Below, one piece after another: positions 1 to 11,236 of a DNA stretch of 64,000 bases. A program made the position numbers and the translations under genes. The notes under the pieces were generated by a model. That model made no database searches and was not told the origin of the DNA. It was given only the letters and a program-made list of their open reading frames with translations. Source of the DNA: Pyrus communis (Eukaryota; Streptophyta; Magnoliopsida; Rosales; Rosaceae); the NCBI RefSeq assembly GCF_963583255.1, contig NC_084816.1:14681100-14745099 (forward strand). The letters are read 5' to 3'. Numbering within the stretch: position 1 is the stretch's first letter; each line of letters opens with the position of its first letter.

Positions 1-44
1 TAAGCAATCGGGAATCTTTAGGATTCCTTGGGAGAATAGGAAAT

Positions 45-1485
45 TGATGTAGGACAAGATATGATTCAATTCAGACGAAGCAAGACAAAGAAAATAAAAT
101 GTTTCAAATTTTGAGAAAGATGAATTAAAGTTGCGAGATATTGGATTCAAATGATATGGCGACTGAAAAGGCAGTAAGAAATATTCGCGAGTCGTAATTG
201 GACTTCTAACATGTTGTTTTATAGAAAATCGTGAGCAGAATAAGACTCATGATTCACCATGAGTTTGTCGTGTTTAAGGCAAAATAAGATGGTTTTGATT
301 TCCAGATCAAAAACGAACTTATCGTTTTACGTTCGATTTTACTTCTTTTACATTCCCTAAGACTCCCTGTTCTAATGACAATCGATCGTGGGAAAAGCAA
401 AACTCTAAGCGACGTTGTTCGTAAGGGAAGTACCGAATATTGAGTAGGAACACGTTATGGGATTCGCCTATAGCCAACCTCATCAAATTTTCATGAAGGA
501 TATTCATTATTTCAAAGATTGTGAATGTATTGAAAGATTTCACCTATGGATTGAAGATGTCAAGTTGTTCTTTGAAATTATGAAGATTCCAAACGAGAAG
601 ATCGTGAAGATAGCTTCCAAAAGGGAATATCCAAATCGCAAACAAGCTCAGCCAATTGTCGAAGCAAAGAAGGGGGAAGAGTCTCGAATGAAGGTGATTG
701 GAGAGCCGAATGATGAGATCGTATTTGAGGAGTCGACGACGAATTCTGACATGGAAGTTGAATCGCCAATTCAAAATGATGTTGTGATTGAAGGGGAAGC
801 CATAAAAAGAAGAAGACAATGATCAAGTTGGCATCCATGACGAACAAGATATTGGTGAAACTCAAACTATTGTGGTCGATATGGCTGTAGGAGATAAGCC
901 ATTTTCAAACGCGAACATGAACTGCCTAGCATGTGAACCTGGACAACAAGATGAGTCAACTACATATTCAAATCTTATTTATGGAATCGACCACATAGTT
1001 ATACCATCTAGGTTTGAAGAAGTTTTGGCTCCTCATGTCAGAGGTTATATGTGCTTTTCTAGCTTCGTAATTCCTAGTGTCAGTCAATTTTAAGACAAAC
1101 TCGAGGTCAAGTTCCCTTCAAGTGGAGCCTGATGTAAACAAGGTAAGAGTAAATTCTGACGAAAAAAGATAAAGCAAATAAAATATTTCAAATTATGGAA
1201 ATGATGAATTAAAGTTGAGAAATATTGGAGTTAGTCGACGTGGTGATAGAAAATGTAGCAAGAAATATTCTGGTGTCATAATTGAGCATATAATATGTTA
1301 TTTTAAAGCACATCACTATCAAAACAAGACTCATAGTATACCATGAACCCGTAGAGTTTAAGGCCAAAAACGATGGTTTTGATTTCCAAAACATCGTTTT
1401 AAAGTTTGTAATTAAAATCAGACTTTTCGTTTTAATTTACTTCTTTTACATCCTTAAGACACCCCTAAACTTCACAAGGATCGAG
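45..1485 (+). mobile_element. Degenerate short LTR-retrotransposon (Gypsy-like deletion derivative)
   Basis: Two diverged direct repeats of about 350 bp (about 45-395 and 1130-1485) both begin TGATGTA and share the same order of landmarks, including GATGGTTTTGATTTCC and a TTACTTCTTTTACAT block near their ends. They flank about 700 bp of broken coding sequence. Just before the second repeat, a CTCGAGGTCAAGTTCC...AGTGGAG stretch resembles the 3' end of Gypsy polyproteins and their polypurine tract. I infer an old, internally deleted LTR element. The outer ends and a target duplication could not be fixed. Confidence 0.55.
457..1094 (+). pseudogene. Gag-like remnant, frameshifted
   Basis: An open stretch at 457-822 carries the pattern WIEDVKLFFEIMKIPNEK, which resembles the start of plant Gypsy gag domains (W..D...FFE.M.IPEEK). 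Around position 818 the reading continues in the next frame (DQVGIHDEQDIGETQTI) to a stop at 1094, so the original reading was one ORF broken by a shift. It lies between the two LTR-like repeats at 45-395 and 1130-1485, which supports retroelement origin. No protease, reverse transcriptase or integrase motif is present. The gag assignment rests on one short motif. Confidence 0.4.
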
Positions 1486-1544
1486 TTAAGTCTATTTAAG
1501 CCCTATGGCTCCCAAATTAATGTCTCATTTTAAGTATTATTCAA

Positions 1545-1690
1545 TAAATCTTATAAGTGAGGGGTCTTAAGTTCGATTTTCTTTAAAAGGGGATTTGAAC
1601 CACATTATATGGCCGACCTATTGTCAGGCTTGACCCAACCTTCACCCTCTTAGTGTAGATGAAAAATAAAATGTGTGTGATTCCTACTCT
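1545..1690 (+). repeat. Probable tRNA-derived SINE fragment
   Basis: The segment contains a B-box-like GTTCGATTTTC near 1573, then a body with TTTGAACCACATTAT and a CTTAGTGTAGAT end near 1650. This layout resembles SINE tails common in Rosaceae genomes. The A-box half is not recognisable. The family identity is from memory. Confidence 0.4.
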
Positions 1691-2152
1691 CACTTGAGAT
1701 TGAGACCCATTTTAGAAATTAAATTTCTTAATTTGTTTTTATGCATATTTATCAATTGTAAAACCATAATATTTGACTTTCATACAAATTTTTTTTAAAA
1801 CTATTCGATTTTAGTTAATAATTAATTCGATATCAATTTATTATATTTAGCCCAAATCTCTTACTTTTTGAAGTATTTAAAGTTATCACGAACTCACATG
1901 TAAAAATGGGTATCCCTACGTTTTACGGATCACAATAAAAATTGGCCCGGAAAAAAAGGAAAGTGAAAAATGGAAACCAAATAAGTAGCCGTTGAAGATA
2001 AAGAAAGGAAAGAAAATATTACAATAAGACACCAGCTGCATTTGCAACGTTCGGAAAATTTTGAATACCTTTACGCCCCTCTGTCCGACGTCGTTTAAGT
2101 CCCACCCCATCAGCGTTTTAAACCAAACTCTGCAAACCCATCTTCTTCCACA
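1691..2152. other. AT-rich upstream region of the E2 gene
   Basis: This stretch holds no convincing ORF. It probably includes the promoter of the E2 gene that starts at 2314, but no TATA box could be assigned with confidence. Confidence 0.4.
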
Positions 2153-2177
2153 TCTCTCTCTCTCTCTCTCTCTCTCT
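2153..2177 (+). repeat. (TC)n microsatellite in E2 5' leader
   Basis: An uninterrupted TC dinucleotide run lies about 140 bp before the E2 start codon, probably in the 5' untranslated region. CT/GA runs are common in plant 5' leaders and core promoters. A regulatory role is only inferred. Confidence 0.8.
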
Positions 2178-2313
2178 AACTCGTCACTCAGAAAAGGGAA
2201 AGAAGGAAGGAAAGAAGGGCCTTCTCTCTCTGTGCGTTTGAAAAGCCGAGTCTCTGGTTGATTTCCGTTTTCGATTTCTGTTTTAGGAAAACGAAGAGAA
2301 AGAAAGAGGGATT

Positions 2314-3501
2314 ATGGCTGCCGTGAACCAAGATAACAGTCTAGTAGTGGCCGGAGCCACTGCCCCCTCGAACTCAAAGCAATCTCAGCCTCGCCCGAAG
2401 ACCGTTGATTCGCAGTCCGTTCTCAAAAGGTACCATCATAATCCTACTTTACTGGTGAAGAATGATTAATGGGATTTCTGGGTTTTTTGGGGGATTCTCT
2501 TTGTCAGATGAGCTATTTGAATAATGGATTAGAGTTTAAATTCACTAAATTTGTTTTGATAATTGGAGGTTTTCGAGGTTTATAAATAATCTAACCCTTT
2601 ATTGTTGTGTTTAATCGAACAGGCTGCAATCTGAGTTGATGGCCTTAATGGTAAGACCTCCCCCAAGACTCGATCTTTTCTCCTTATCTTCCGTTTGGAT
2701 CCTTATTAGAATTTGATTGAATATGTTTCGAGATAGTAATTTTGATGCTTGTTAGATAACATTGGATCGGATTGGATTGGATTGGATATTGTAGATGAGT
2801 GGGGATTCTGGGATATCTGCTTTCCCCGAGGAAGACAACATATTCTGCTGGAAAGGGACAATCATTGGAAGCAAAGAGACCGTGTTCGAAGGAACGGAAT
2901 ACAGACTCTCCCTCACCTTCCCCAATGACTATCCCTTCAAGCCTCCGAAGGTCAAGTTTGAGACTCTCCTCTTTCATCCCAATGTCGATCTCGTCGGCAA
3001 CATTTGCCTGGATATCCTTCAGGTAACTTCCTCAAACTTGTACTAGTCCAATTCACACTCTCAATTATAATATCGTTTGTCCTATGTATCTAAATCAATT
3101 GGTTGCAGGATAAATGGTCATCTGCTTATGATGTGAGAACCATACTCTTATCCATCCAGAGTCTTCTAGGAGGTAATCAATTTTCTCTAACACGTTTGCT
3201 TATCGAATTGGATAAAATCTGAATCGAAACGAAGGTTGAGTGCGTACCGAATTTCAATCTTTGTTTATGTGTATTGCAGAACCGAACATCAGCTCTCCTT
3301 TGAACGCTCAAGCAGCACAACTGTGGAGCAACCAAGAAGGTAACAACGCGTTTGAATTGAATTTCCTTTTACTAATTTTCGGAAGAAACAAAAAAGCTTT
3401 GTTACCATGAGAAGTGTCTGACTGAGTAATGCTTTCTGTGCGTGTGTTTTGCAGAATATAGGAAGATGGTGGAGAAGTTGTACAAAGCTCCGAAGGCTTA
3501 A
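2314..3501 (+). CDS. UBC19: Ubiquitin-conjugating enzyme E2, UBC19/UBC20 (E2-C) type
   Basis: The product accepts ubiquitin from E1 as a thioester and passes it to substrates. The E2-C family works with the anaphase-promoting complex in mitosis. Six exons fit GT-AG rules and keep frame: 2314-2429, 2623-2650, 2795-3022, 3109-3172, 3280-3339 and 3455-3501, giving 180 aa. A flexible extension of about 35 residues precedes the UBC fold. The HPN motif is at residues 109-111 and the catalytic cysteine is at about residue 119 in [23 protein letters not shown] and [19 protein letters not shown] are typical E2-C blocks. The ATG follows a TC-rich leader and begins MAAVNQDN, and the length matches the family. 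The ending is YKAPKA. I cannot separate UBC19 from UBC20. Function is from family knowledge. Confidence 0.95.
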
Positions 3502-4265
3502 TAATCGAGACGATGGCAAAGAAGTTGTGTTAGATTAGAGAGAGTTGAGTGATTACTATAGAATCCAAGCCTCTCTAACTTGGATTAGAGAGCATGGATT
3601 GGATTAGATTGGATTGTTAGGAGGTTTTTTTAGTAATTCCTTGATTTGTTATTGTTCTTGTGTTTCGCTCTCTTGTTTTCCAGATGAGATATTTAGACAA
3701 TGTTCATCAAAATTCTGAGTTAAAAATTGTCCTGTGTTTCGCTCCCTCTCTTCTTGGCTGTTGTCTCTGTTTGTTCAGATTTAGGTGTTGGACAAGTCAA
3801 TTGTTATGTTAACAAGCAACATTCTTACAATAAATCGTCAATTTGTTTGATTCGTATAGATGATGACCAAACAATCTTCGAATCGAATGAATATTTCTAA
3901 AGATGATCTTGACATCAGGAAACAAATGGCAACTTCAACCAACAATTGGGGTTTTGCTGTAGGGCAGAAATCTTGTGGTGATTTAAGAAGCAGCAGAACT
4001 AGATTTATGATCAATTCGAACAATACCATGGCGAACAAAACTCTCAATCGCAGTGTAGGAATAAACCAAACTTATAAAACCATATGCAATCATTACGATT
4101 AACAGGGATCTAAATCTCAAATACTACGTAAAATCAACAACAGGCGTCTAAGCTTCTACACTGTCGCGCAATATTTTCACCGTCACCGCCTGTTCTCATT
4201 CGTAAACCCAAATTACTTCTTTGAGTTCAACCCAGATTACAAGCTTGACTGAAGGTACAAAAATC
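3502..4265. other. Convergent intergenic region
   Basis: The E2 and THUMPD1 genes end tail-to-tail across this 764-bp gap. It should hold both 3' untranslated regions, with GGATTAGATTGGATT-like runs after 3595. I see no convincing ORF; short open frames near 3860-4100 have no recognisable domain. Confidence 0.6.
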
Positions 4266-7200
4266 CTATGGCTTTGATGATGTGAGCTGCCGCAAATTGT
4301 ACTTGGCCAACTGCTTGTACTTGTCAACAACACCGATCAAGCAAATAGTCTGTCAATCAAAACAAAATGGGATCTTAAGCTAAAAAGAAATCAACAGTTC
4401 AAACACGAGTATCTTTTTACCATAATTCTTCTTTCGAATGGTGGCGTGACAAAAAAGAAATAGGCGCACAAGGAAAAGAAACTTTCTTACCCTGCAAATT
4501 TCTACAACAATGGTCTTATCAGGATTGCTGAGGTCAACTTTGTGCGGGGCAGGCACAGATTTTGCCACTGCATTTATGATTTTCATCCTGTCAATACCGG
4601 TGTTTGCACGGGCTTCATACAGGACTGCAAACTGAATGGAAGATATAATAAAATCAGAAACCATCTCAAGTATCTAGTAGATTAAAATTTTGTTTATACT
4701 CAAATAACTCCGAACTATGAGTGTTAAAAACAAATCACAAAAAGTAAAAAAAATGTCAGAAAAAGCTCATCAGATTTATTTCCAGTTCATTAATAAATCT
4801 CCCACTGGCTACATTCAGCAAGTAGAGGCAGCTTTTCCATCACAGACTTTTGTGTCTTATGGTGAAACGATCTCTTAAGGCAGTCAAAACAAATTAAAAT
4901 CGGTTTGTAATGATAAGAGAGATGTGGATATCTTTTTTGTTAATAACAAAAGGCAGACGAGGATTAATGACATATCTTACCTTCTGAGGATTCTGAGTTT
5001 CCACTGGAAAGTGCTGTTCAAGAAGTGGTTTGATTGCTCTTGAAATTTCCTCTTCTGAAGAATAGCATGCTACTTCAACGGGTAATACTCTTAGGATAAA
5101 CCTATAATATGCAAGTAATAACAGCCAGTGTGAGAATTGAGATCTCTCTTCCATACATATTCTTTGTAAAAATAACATAACAAGCAAAATAATAAACCTT
5201 GACATGTGTTTCTTCGTTGCAGCAGCAGATGTCATCATATGCTGCACAATTGCGTTAGGGCTAGGATCTCCCTCTCTCTTCCGCATTTGAACAAAGACAA
5301 CACCGTTGCAACCCGATTCAAGGGTGAAAAAGCGTCTCTATAAAATAATCCAACATCAGCATAAGAAACCATTCCCTTAAATTGATTACAAGGAAAGTTA
5401 GAAGGATTAATCATGTAGCACACACACCAAGATATCTGAAGAGATATGCAACTAACTTAAAACCACCCAGAAAAAAACCTATTTCGCATTCAAAACCACT
5501 GGGAAATCAAGGAAAAAGATGATCAAGCTAAGCAAGGGTAATGAACTATTAGAATTCAGTATGCTAGAGCTAGTACTGAAAAATACGAGGGACATGGGAT
5601 GAAAACTGGATCTGTAAGACAGGCTAGAACAGAAAACTACTCCTTAGACACTAAATTCAATAAATTAAGGTGTTCAACTGTGCATGCCCTTCAAAAGAAC
5701 TAACCTGAAGTAGGAGAAATCCTAGGAAATGAAAGAGGAGATGGTCATACTAACTAAGCTAGTGAACCGTTAAAATTCAGAACGGTAATGCTAGTACCAA
5801 AAAAGAGAGAAATCAGCATCACAAGATGAAACTCAGGCAAGTACAAAAATGTCAAAAAAAAAAACTAACATATTAGCACATTATAGAAGCTCACCTTGTT
5901 CTTATCTCCCAGTTCTTGAAGCTCAGCTTCAATTAGCTTATCAATGGACTTGTCTTCCACTTTGTATGGGATTGTACATTCTGATGAATCTGTTCCTAGA
6001 CATTGTTTCTTTGCTGGTGGCTCCTCAGCTTCATTTGCACAAATTTCCTTACTTAAATTATCCTCTTTCTTGTCATCAGTGTTTTCCCCAGTTTTATTTT
6101 CTTCACATGTGTCATTTTTCTTCTGGTGTTCTGATTTCTCACTTGTTGCATTATTATGACTGGCACCATCACTACGAGAATCACTTTTACTCTCTTCACC
6201 CACTTCACCCTCTTCATCTGCTTCCTTGTCCTCTCCTCCTTGTTTCTTGTCCTCTCCTTCTTGTTTCTTTTCATCTCCTTCTTGTTTCTTTTCATCTCCT
6301 CCTTCTTGTTTCTTTTCAGCATCATCATCATCACCCTCACTACTGGAAGAATCAGAATACGAGAACACTATTTTCTTATTTGAAGGTTTAGAGGGTGCCT
6401 CAGAAAGGTTTAAACCCGAATCCTTTCCACTGACTAGCTCTTCATAAAACTGCAAAACAAACCAAAACAACCAAATAGATTAGTTTCTCACCTAAGACAG
6501 CCAAGAGAAAGAAAAAAAAAGTCTAGGACACCATCTTCTAAGTTTAAGAGCACTCGGCATTTTGATTTATGGGAAGGAAGAACTAAAAGTAGAAACTAAG
6601 ATACACTCTCTCAATATGTTATGAATTCTCTTAAAAGAAGATACATATACACATAAACCAATACGTATACAAATTGTGCTCTTATTTATTTACCTGTACC
6701 AATACGTATGCAAAGAGTTTTCTTATGGCCCTTAACTATTAATAATTCAAACTTGGTGTCGCACATTTAAGGATGAAAACAAAGTTAATAAGGGGGAACC
6801 AACGGATTTTAAATGATACCCTCTTCTCTTGGCCCTGTCACTATCAGTTGCCCATATTCAGTATGAACTGTTACTTCTCCCAAAGGGATAAACTGGGATA
6901 GTCCATGGGTGGATGTGGAAGGACTACTCTAGGAACCACCGCAAATCTTATGGCTAGTGGATGAACGGTACATTACATGGTATTGATATTATTATTCACC
7001 TTTTGGCCATTGAAACGAAACACAGATAGTAGTAGGTCTCTAAGAAGCAGCTTAAAAAGACGGTTACGCCAAAGTCGGGCCAATCCATGTACAAACACAA
7101 TTAAGTTAGACGAGAAATCCAACCCAAAAGCAGAAAAGTAGCAACAAAAAAGAAACCCCACACAGATTAGTAGCAAAAAAAGCAGAAATTTGGAAAAATA

Positions 7201-7604
7201 GCACCTCCCATATCAGCAAGTAGAGTATGAAAAAGGTAGAACAAGTAAAAACCCAGATAGAAAATTAGGAAATAAATATGGGATTTGAAGAAAAGAGAAA
7301 AGAAGAGAGAGCTTACAGAGTCAATAACATTAATGGCCTCCTGCGAGGCTTGGCGTTCCCTTCCGCCATCGCAAGTGATGAAGAATCCTTCTACTCCTGG
7401 GTGTAATGGGTACGCGCCTTTCTTCTTCACCGCTTTCTGTACATCATTACAATTTAACAACAATTAACTTCTCACTTAACTAACAATTCAACTCTGTCTA
7501 ATTATCTCAGAGAAATTGAGAGAGAGAGAAAGAAAAATGACGTTGTAAGGGAGATAGCGCTGCTTCCCCTTCTTGGACTTGGTGGATTTGTTGTCCGTCG
7601 CCAT
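4266..7604 (-). CDS. THUMPD1: THUMP domain-containing protein 1 homolog (Tan1-type tRNA acetylation adaptor)
   Basis: Tan1/THUMPD1 proteins bind tRNA through a THUMP domain and help the NAT10/Kre33 acetyltransferase make N4-acetylcytidine at position 12 of tRNA-Leu and tRNA-Ser. Seven exons read on the minus strand: 7604-7542, 7436-7317, 6449-5895, 5337-5198, 5101-4981, 4631-4491 and 4349-4266. All have GT-AG borders and consistent phase, giving 407 aa. Family blocks are GVEGFFITCDGGRERQAS (exon 2), FYEELVSG (exon 3), then the THUMP core FILRVLPVEVACYSSEE and NPDKTIVVEIC and the ending KYNLRQLTSSKP. Between them, about residues 95-155 are very acidic and contain repeats of EKKQEG. The start ATG in MATDNKSTKSKKGKQRYLPY is the only one in frame in exon 1. 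The function is inferred from the family. Confidence 0.93.
6220..6335 (-). repeat. Tandem repeat coding for EKKQEG units in THUMPD1 exon 3
   Basis: The DNA shows imperfect reiterations of a 21-24 bp unit containing CTTCTTGTTTCTTTTC on the + strand. On the minus strand these encode four or more EKKQEG-type hexapeptides with extra acidic residues. The repeat is in frame with the gene, so copy changes would lengthen or shorten the acidic linker without breaking the ORF. Confidence 0.8.
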
Positions 7605-8189
7605 TTGTGAGTTTCAGTAGCAGTTTGAGAGAAGACGAAGGCAAAAGACGAGGAGGCGCGGCGACAGCAGTTGCAGTTGCAGTTGAGCAGTTGATACCTC
7701 CTCTATTGGGTGAGTGACTGAGTCCACAACGCTGGGCCTTGAGGGCCTTTTGTTTTGCTGGACTACAATAACACCGGATTGGACTTCTTTCATCTTTGTG
7801 GGCCAAACCATTCGATTACACTGTATTCTCTCCCGCTTTTTTTTATTCACGGGTGAATTGTTGAAATTTAACTAATCAATTGTGGTTACATTCACATGTG
7901 AATAAAATGTGCATATGAGCAAAAGCTTCTCCAGCATATAGCCATCGTTCATACAATTTTAAATTTAATTTCATTTTTTTCAATTCTTAAATGGCTGAGA
8001 AATGAGAATCACATGCCATTTTTCTTTTTAAACACATTTTTGTTTATTTATGTTCATTGTTTTCTTTACTTTGTTCAATTCAATGGTTAGAAGTAAATAA
8101 AAATACTAAAAAGTGTGTAAATATCAACTTGTGCAATGCATAACAACTGACTCAAGCTCAACAACCACACTAGCATGCAATAATTGTGG
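7605..8189. other. Upstream region of THUMPD1, no gene seen
   Basis: This contains the probable promoter and 5' leader of the minus-strand THUMPD1 gene (7605-7850), then AT-rich sequence. Open frames here are short and lack domains. Confidence 0.5.
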
Positions 8190-8515
8190 CTAATTCTTAA
8201 CGTATTCACCAAGTTTCGACCTTGGAATCCCAATTTTCTCCAAGTAAGCCAACACAGGTATCATATATTTTCTCACGCCATATCCAAGCATTAACGGGTA
8301 CTCATTAATGTCGTCAACGGACTATCCCAGTTTCTGAAGGAACTCTACTCTCTCCCTCATGACTTCATCAGTAGAAGGCAGCTCTAAGTTTTCCAATCCA
8401 TCAGGAACAATGTCTAAGTTCTTCAAACAATGATGACCCGAGAGACAAGCTTCACTTTTCGACCTTGGGCGACGCCTCAAGTAACGGAGGGCATGTCATA
8501 CTCTGGAAACTTGGA
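8190..8515 (-). pseudogene. mTERF-family pseudogene fragment (BSM/RUG2-like)
   Basis: Minus-strand translation gives consecutive blocks typical of a plant organellar mTERF protein: KFPEYDMPSVT, then LENLELPSTDEVMRERVEFL, then VDDINEYPLMLGYGVRKY, then VLAYLEKIGIPRSKLGEY. They match the order I remember for the chloroplast mTERF BSM/RUGOSA2 (mTERF4). The copy is broken by stops after PSVT (an expected Trp codon is TGA), after QKLG and after YVKN, and by a frameshift after VSRVII. No start codon, transit peptide or remaining mTERF repeats are present. It is an isolated fragment of about 110 codons between THUMPD1 and a Mutator MITE, so a relic of duplication or transduplication. The parent identity is from memory. 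Confidence 0.75.
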
Positions 8516-8916
8516 GGATTGAGTTGAAAATGCATAATTCTGTACAACTCTTGAAGGGTTTTTGTTAGAGTAAAATTGGCTATTCCTAAACAAAATGCCT
8601 GAGTCTGTAATGTCTTAAACTAGTACATGTTTTCCGTTATAATTATTTTAGTTTAAATTTGTCCCTCGTACTCTCGATCACTAAACTAGCAATCATTTCA
8701 GAGACATCCACTCAAGTAAGTTCGGCATGCATATGCATTCACATGATATTGGTTTATGTTCAATGGGCGCTTTTAAGTTTAACAACTGAGATATGGGCTT
8801 TACATGTTAATTAATTTGCTACGAGTTCGTTTACCTTAATTAAAGGCCCACATATTAATATAAGATCTATTTGGAGTCGGATGTTATGCATTTAAAATGA
8901 GGATAAATTCAAATGG
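8516..8916. other. AT-rich intergenic DNA
   Basis: I see no gene, repeat or structured element in this stretch. Confidence 0.5.
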
Positions 8917-8925
8917 TTTTAGTTT

Positions 8926-9836
8926 GAGAAATTTTATTTGAACCTTGATTTTGTATCTCTACACCCAACTTATAAAATATGTCCATCATACACCCAAATT
9001 TACCCTTAAATAAATAAATGAAAATTAATAATATTAGAACTCAAAACTCACCTGAAGAGCAACAACACTATTCTATCTCTACACCCCTCACTTTTTTTTT
9101 TCAATGAACCCAATGTGTCGTTGTTGTCGTAGACAATGGCCTCCACAAATTAGGGTAATGAGAAAAATACTCAAAAATCTCATCCATAGTATGATCCAAA
9201 TGAATTGAATCCATTGGGAAGAATTACCACTAACACTTAATGTACTCCATATTATTTTTATGATTATGTTCATCCTAATTCATAATATGAAAGTTTACTA
9301 TTGGATCTTTTATCCTCTGCGTAGAAACCAAATAGAATACAGTTATGTTATGCAAATTACAAATGGTTGACGTTGATGGATTGGGAACAATGCTCCGTCG
9401 GCTTCGCCGCCAATGCTGATGATGATAGAAAGATAAAAGAATTACAGGCTCCAATCGATTGGTAAAGAGAGAGACACCAGCGAGGAGGGTAATTGATGGA
9501 AGAGAATAGAGCGGCGGCAGTTTTGATGGTGGCACAAGCAGAGTGTTGTGGTGGTTCCTATTCATTCAAGAGGTAAAGAGAAGATGGAATGGTGGTCATT
9601 GAAGTCGTCAGGAATGTCCCAACGCTTTGGATTACCTGAAAATACAAATGGGTGTAGAGATAAAATTTAAAAAAAAAAAGAAAAAAGAAAAAAAAAAGTG
9701 TTTCTTTTAGAGTGGGTTTAGGGTTCTAAAATTATTGATTTTAATTAATTTATTTGAGGCTAAAATTGGATATTCCATAGATAAATTTTTAAGTTGGGTG
9801 TAGAGATACAAAATCAGGGTTCAAATAAAATTTCCC
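8926..9836. mobile_element. Mutator-like non-autonomous element (MITE, 911 bp) with 9-bp TSD
   Basis: The element begins GAGAAATTTTATTTGAACC and its reverse complement from the other end begins GGGAAATTTTATTTGAACC. The inverted ends then continue through TGATTTTGTATCTCTACACCC for more than 45 bp. The flanks carry a perfect 9-bp direct duplication, TTTTAGTTT at 8917-8925 and 9837-9845. Long inverted ends plus a 9-bp duplication are the hallmark of Mutator-like elements. No transposase reading is present inside, so it must have moved in trans. Confidence 0.88.
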
Positions 9837-9845
9837 TTTTAGTTT

Positions 9846-10139
9846 TTATCTCTTCACTTAGTGATCACTTCAAACTCTATTTGATTAGTTGTTTTAATCA
9901 ATTAGGTTGACGAGTCTGATCTTTCCGTTTCTTTGGCCACCTGATTGATATCTTTAATCTAACAGACACATATTTACAGGTTCATCAGTTAGCATGTATT
10001 TTTAAGATGTGCCTTGTGATTTTCAAAATCAATTAGCATGTTGTTTTGTTTTTGCTTTAATTAGAAAGCAATTATGAAAATGTGCCTTGTGATTTTCAAA
10101 ATCATTTCATTTTATTCATTTTGCATGATTATCCTACAA
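9846..10139. other. Intergenic DNA, short direct repeat
   Basis: No gene is visible. A short phrase, TGTGCCTTGTGATTTTCAAA, occurs twice at about 10010 and 10081, so a local direct duplication of roughly 25 bp with a 70-bp period is present. Confidence 0.5.
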
Positions 10140-10500
10140 AGTTCGAGGAAAAGCATTAGTGTCATGCCACTTTCACTTGAAGGCTGAAGAGAGATCGAGT
10201 TGCAAAACACGGAGGCAAAACTGCCTACTAGTATGCATGTCTAGTTGATGAGTTTTGTAAGTCTTTTTGTACTCATTTTTCTTAGTGTTTGTCCTGGCTT
10301 GGGAGCCCGAGGATTTTCCTAGTGGTGTGATTTGCCTCATTAAATCATACATCCTGTGTACACATTATTTGAGTATGATAGTTTGATATGTGATGTGAAT
10401 GTGGATTTAATTTGAGAACTGAAAATTGAATTGGATTTTTAAATTGGAACCTATTCACCCCCCTCTGGGTTAAACTAGTACCATCCTAGAACTTTCAGTT
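10140..10500 (+). mobile_element. Possible LTR fragment
   Basis: The phrase AACCTATTCACCCCCCTCT near 10447 is typical of sequence at the end of plant Copia LTRs just before the primer-binding site. The preceding 300 bp would be the LTR body. No primer-binding site, second LTR or coding region is attached, so this is a truncated remnant at best. Confidence 0.3.
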
Positions 10501-10705
10501 TTGGGTACAGGGCAGTTGGGGAAGAGGCTTTTGGTTGGGACATTGGATTGATGGGGAGGATGGAGTAAATTTTTGAAAAACTTGTGGGGTTGGGGGAAAT
10601 AGTTTGGGGATTTCGGTGATGATGATATGTTTGTATCCTCCTAGCTTAAAGAAATTAACAAATCAAGGGAGCAATAAACACATCAACCTGAAGAGATGAC
10701 TCCTA

Positions 10706-10978
10706 CCAAGGAGAAACATCTTCTATCCAAATTACGTCATCATGGCATCTTAGTTATGAATATTTAGCTAAATTATGTACAACATTATTACAACTCCCTT
10801 GGTATATAGGACGGAGAAATTTCTCTAAACTTCTGAATCACTCCTTGACTTCATCATATAGATGATCCTCTTCATCTTTTTGAAGCTGCTGAATGACTGT
10901 TTGTGCATCTCATTCCAATCAAATAGAAGAGAAGCCAGCTTTCAAAGACAAATTCATCCATGTGTTGGCAATACCTAA
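10706..10978 (-). pseudogene. RNase H-like (RVT_3) fragment, LINE-type relic
   Basis: Minus-strand translation gives LSLKAGFSSI, then DAQTVIQQLQKDEED, then SLEKFLRPIYQGSCNNVVHN and LAKYS. This follows the RVT_3 pattern in which an acidic residue in the DAQ block, a later N and H in NNVVHNLAK, and the spacing between them are typical. Three in-frame stops (two in the DAQ neighbourhood and before FRSLEK, one after KYS) show it is dead. Similar domains end plant LINE ORF2 proteins and domesticated RNase H genes. There is no neighbouring reverse transcriptase, so the rest of the element is lost. Confidence 0.6.
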
Positions 10979-10995
10979 CAATTGCACACAAAATT

Positions 10996-11000
<5 letters not shown>

Positions 11001-11037
<37 letters not shown>
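11001..11037. repeat. (TA)n microsatellite
   Basis: A 37-bp uninterrupted TA run. It is likely polymorphic and has no visible function. Confidence 0.95.
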
Positions 11038-11039
<2 letters not shown>

Positions 11040-11072
11040 AAGTTTTATGTAAAACCTAAGAGTATTCTATAA

Positions 11073-11236
11073 AGAGTAATAATGCTAGGGAGGCCAAATT
11101 TTTTAAACTAAATAATGTGTCACCAATAAGAACCAAACACGTTAATCGACACTTAATTAATAATCCAATCATCTACAACCAAATCATTTAGTTTGCAAAT
11201 TTGATTTAAAATATTTGGTTTACCTAGCATTACTCT
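11073..11236. mobile_element. Small MITE, AATGCTAGG family (copy 1)
   Basis: The ends are inverted: AGAGTAATAATGCTAGGGAG on the left and, in reverse complement, AGAGTAATGCTAGGTAAACC on the right. Inverted CCAAAT and TTTAGTTTG-type blocks follow in both arms. Near-flanking CTATAAAG (left) and CCATAAAG (right) could be an imperfect 8-bp duplication, which would suggest hAT type. It contains no ORF. A second copy is at 12729-12899. Confidence 0.65.

Noticed and set aside
5849..6391. 180-aa plus-strand ORF rich in His and Leu
   Set aside because: It is the complement of the acidic repeat exon of THUMPD1 and has no domain.
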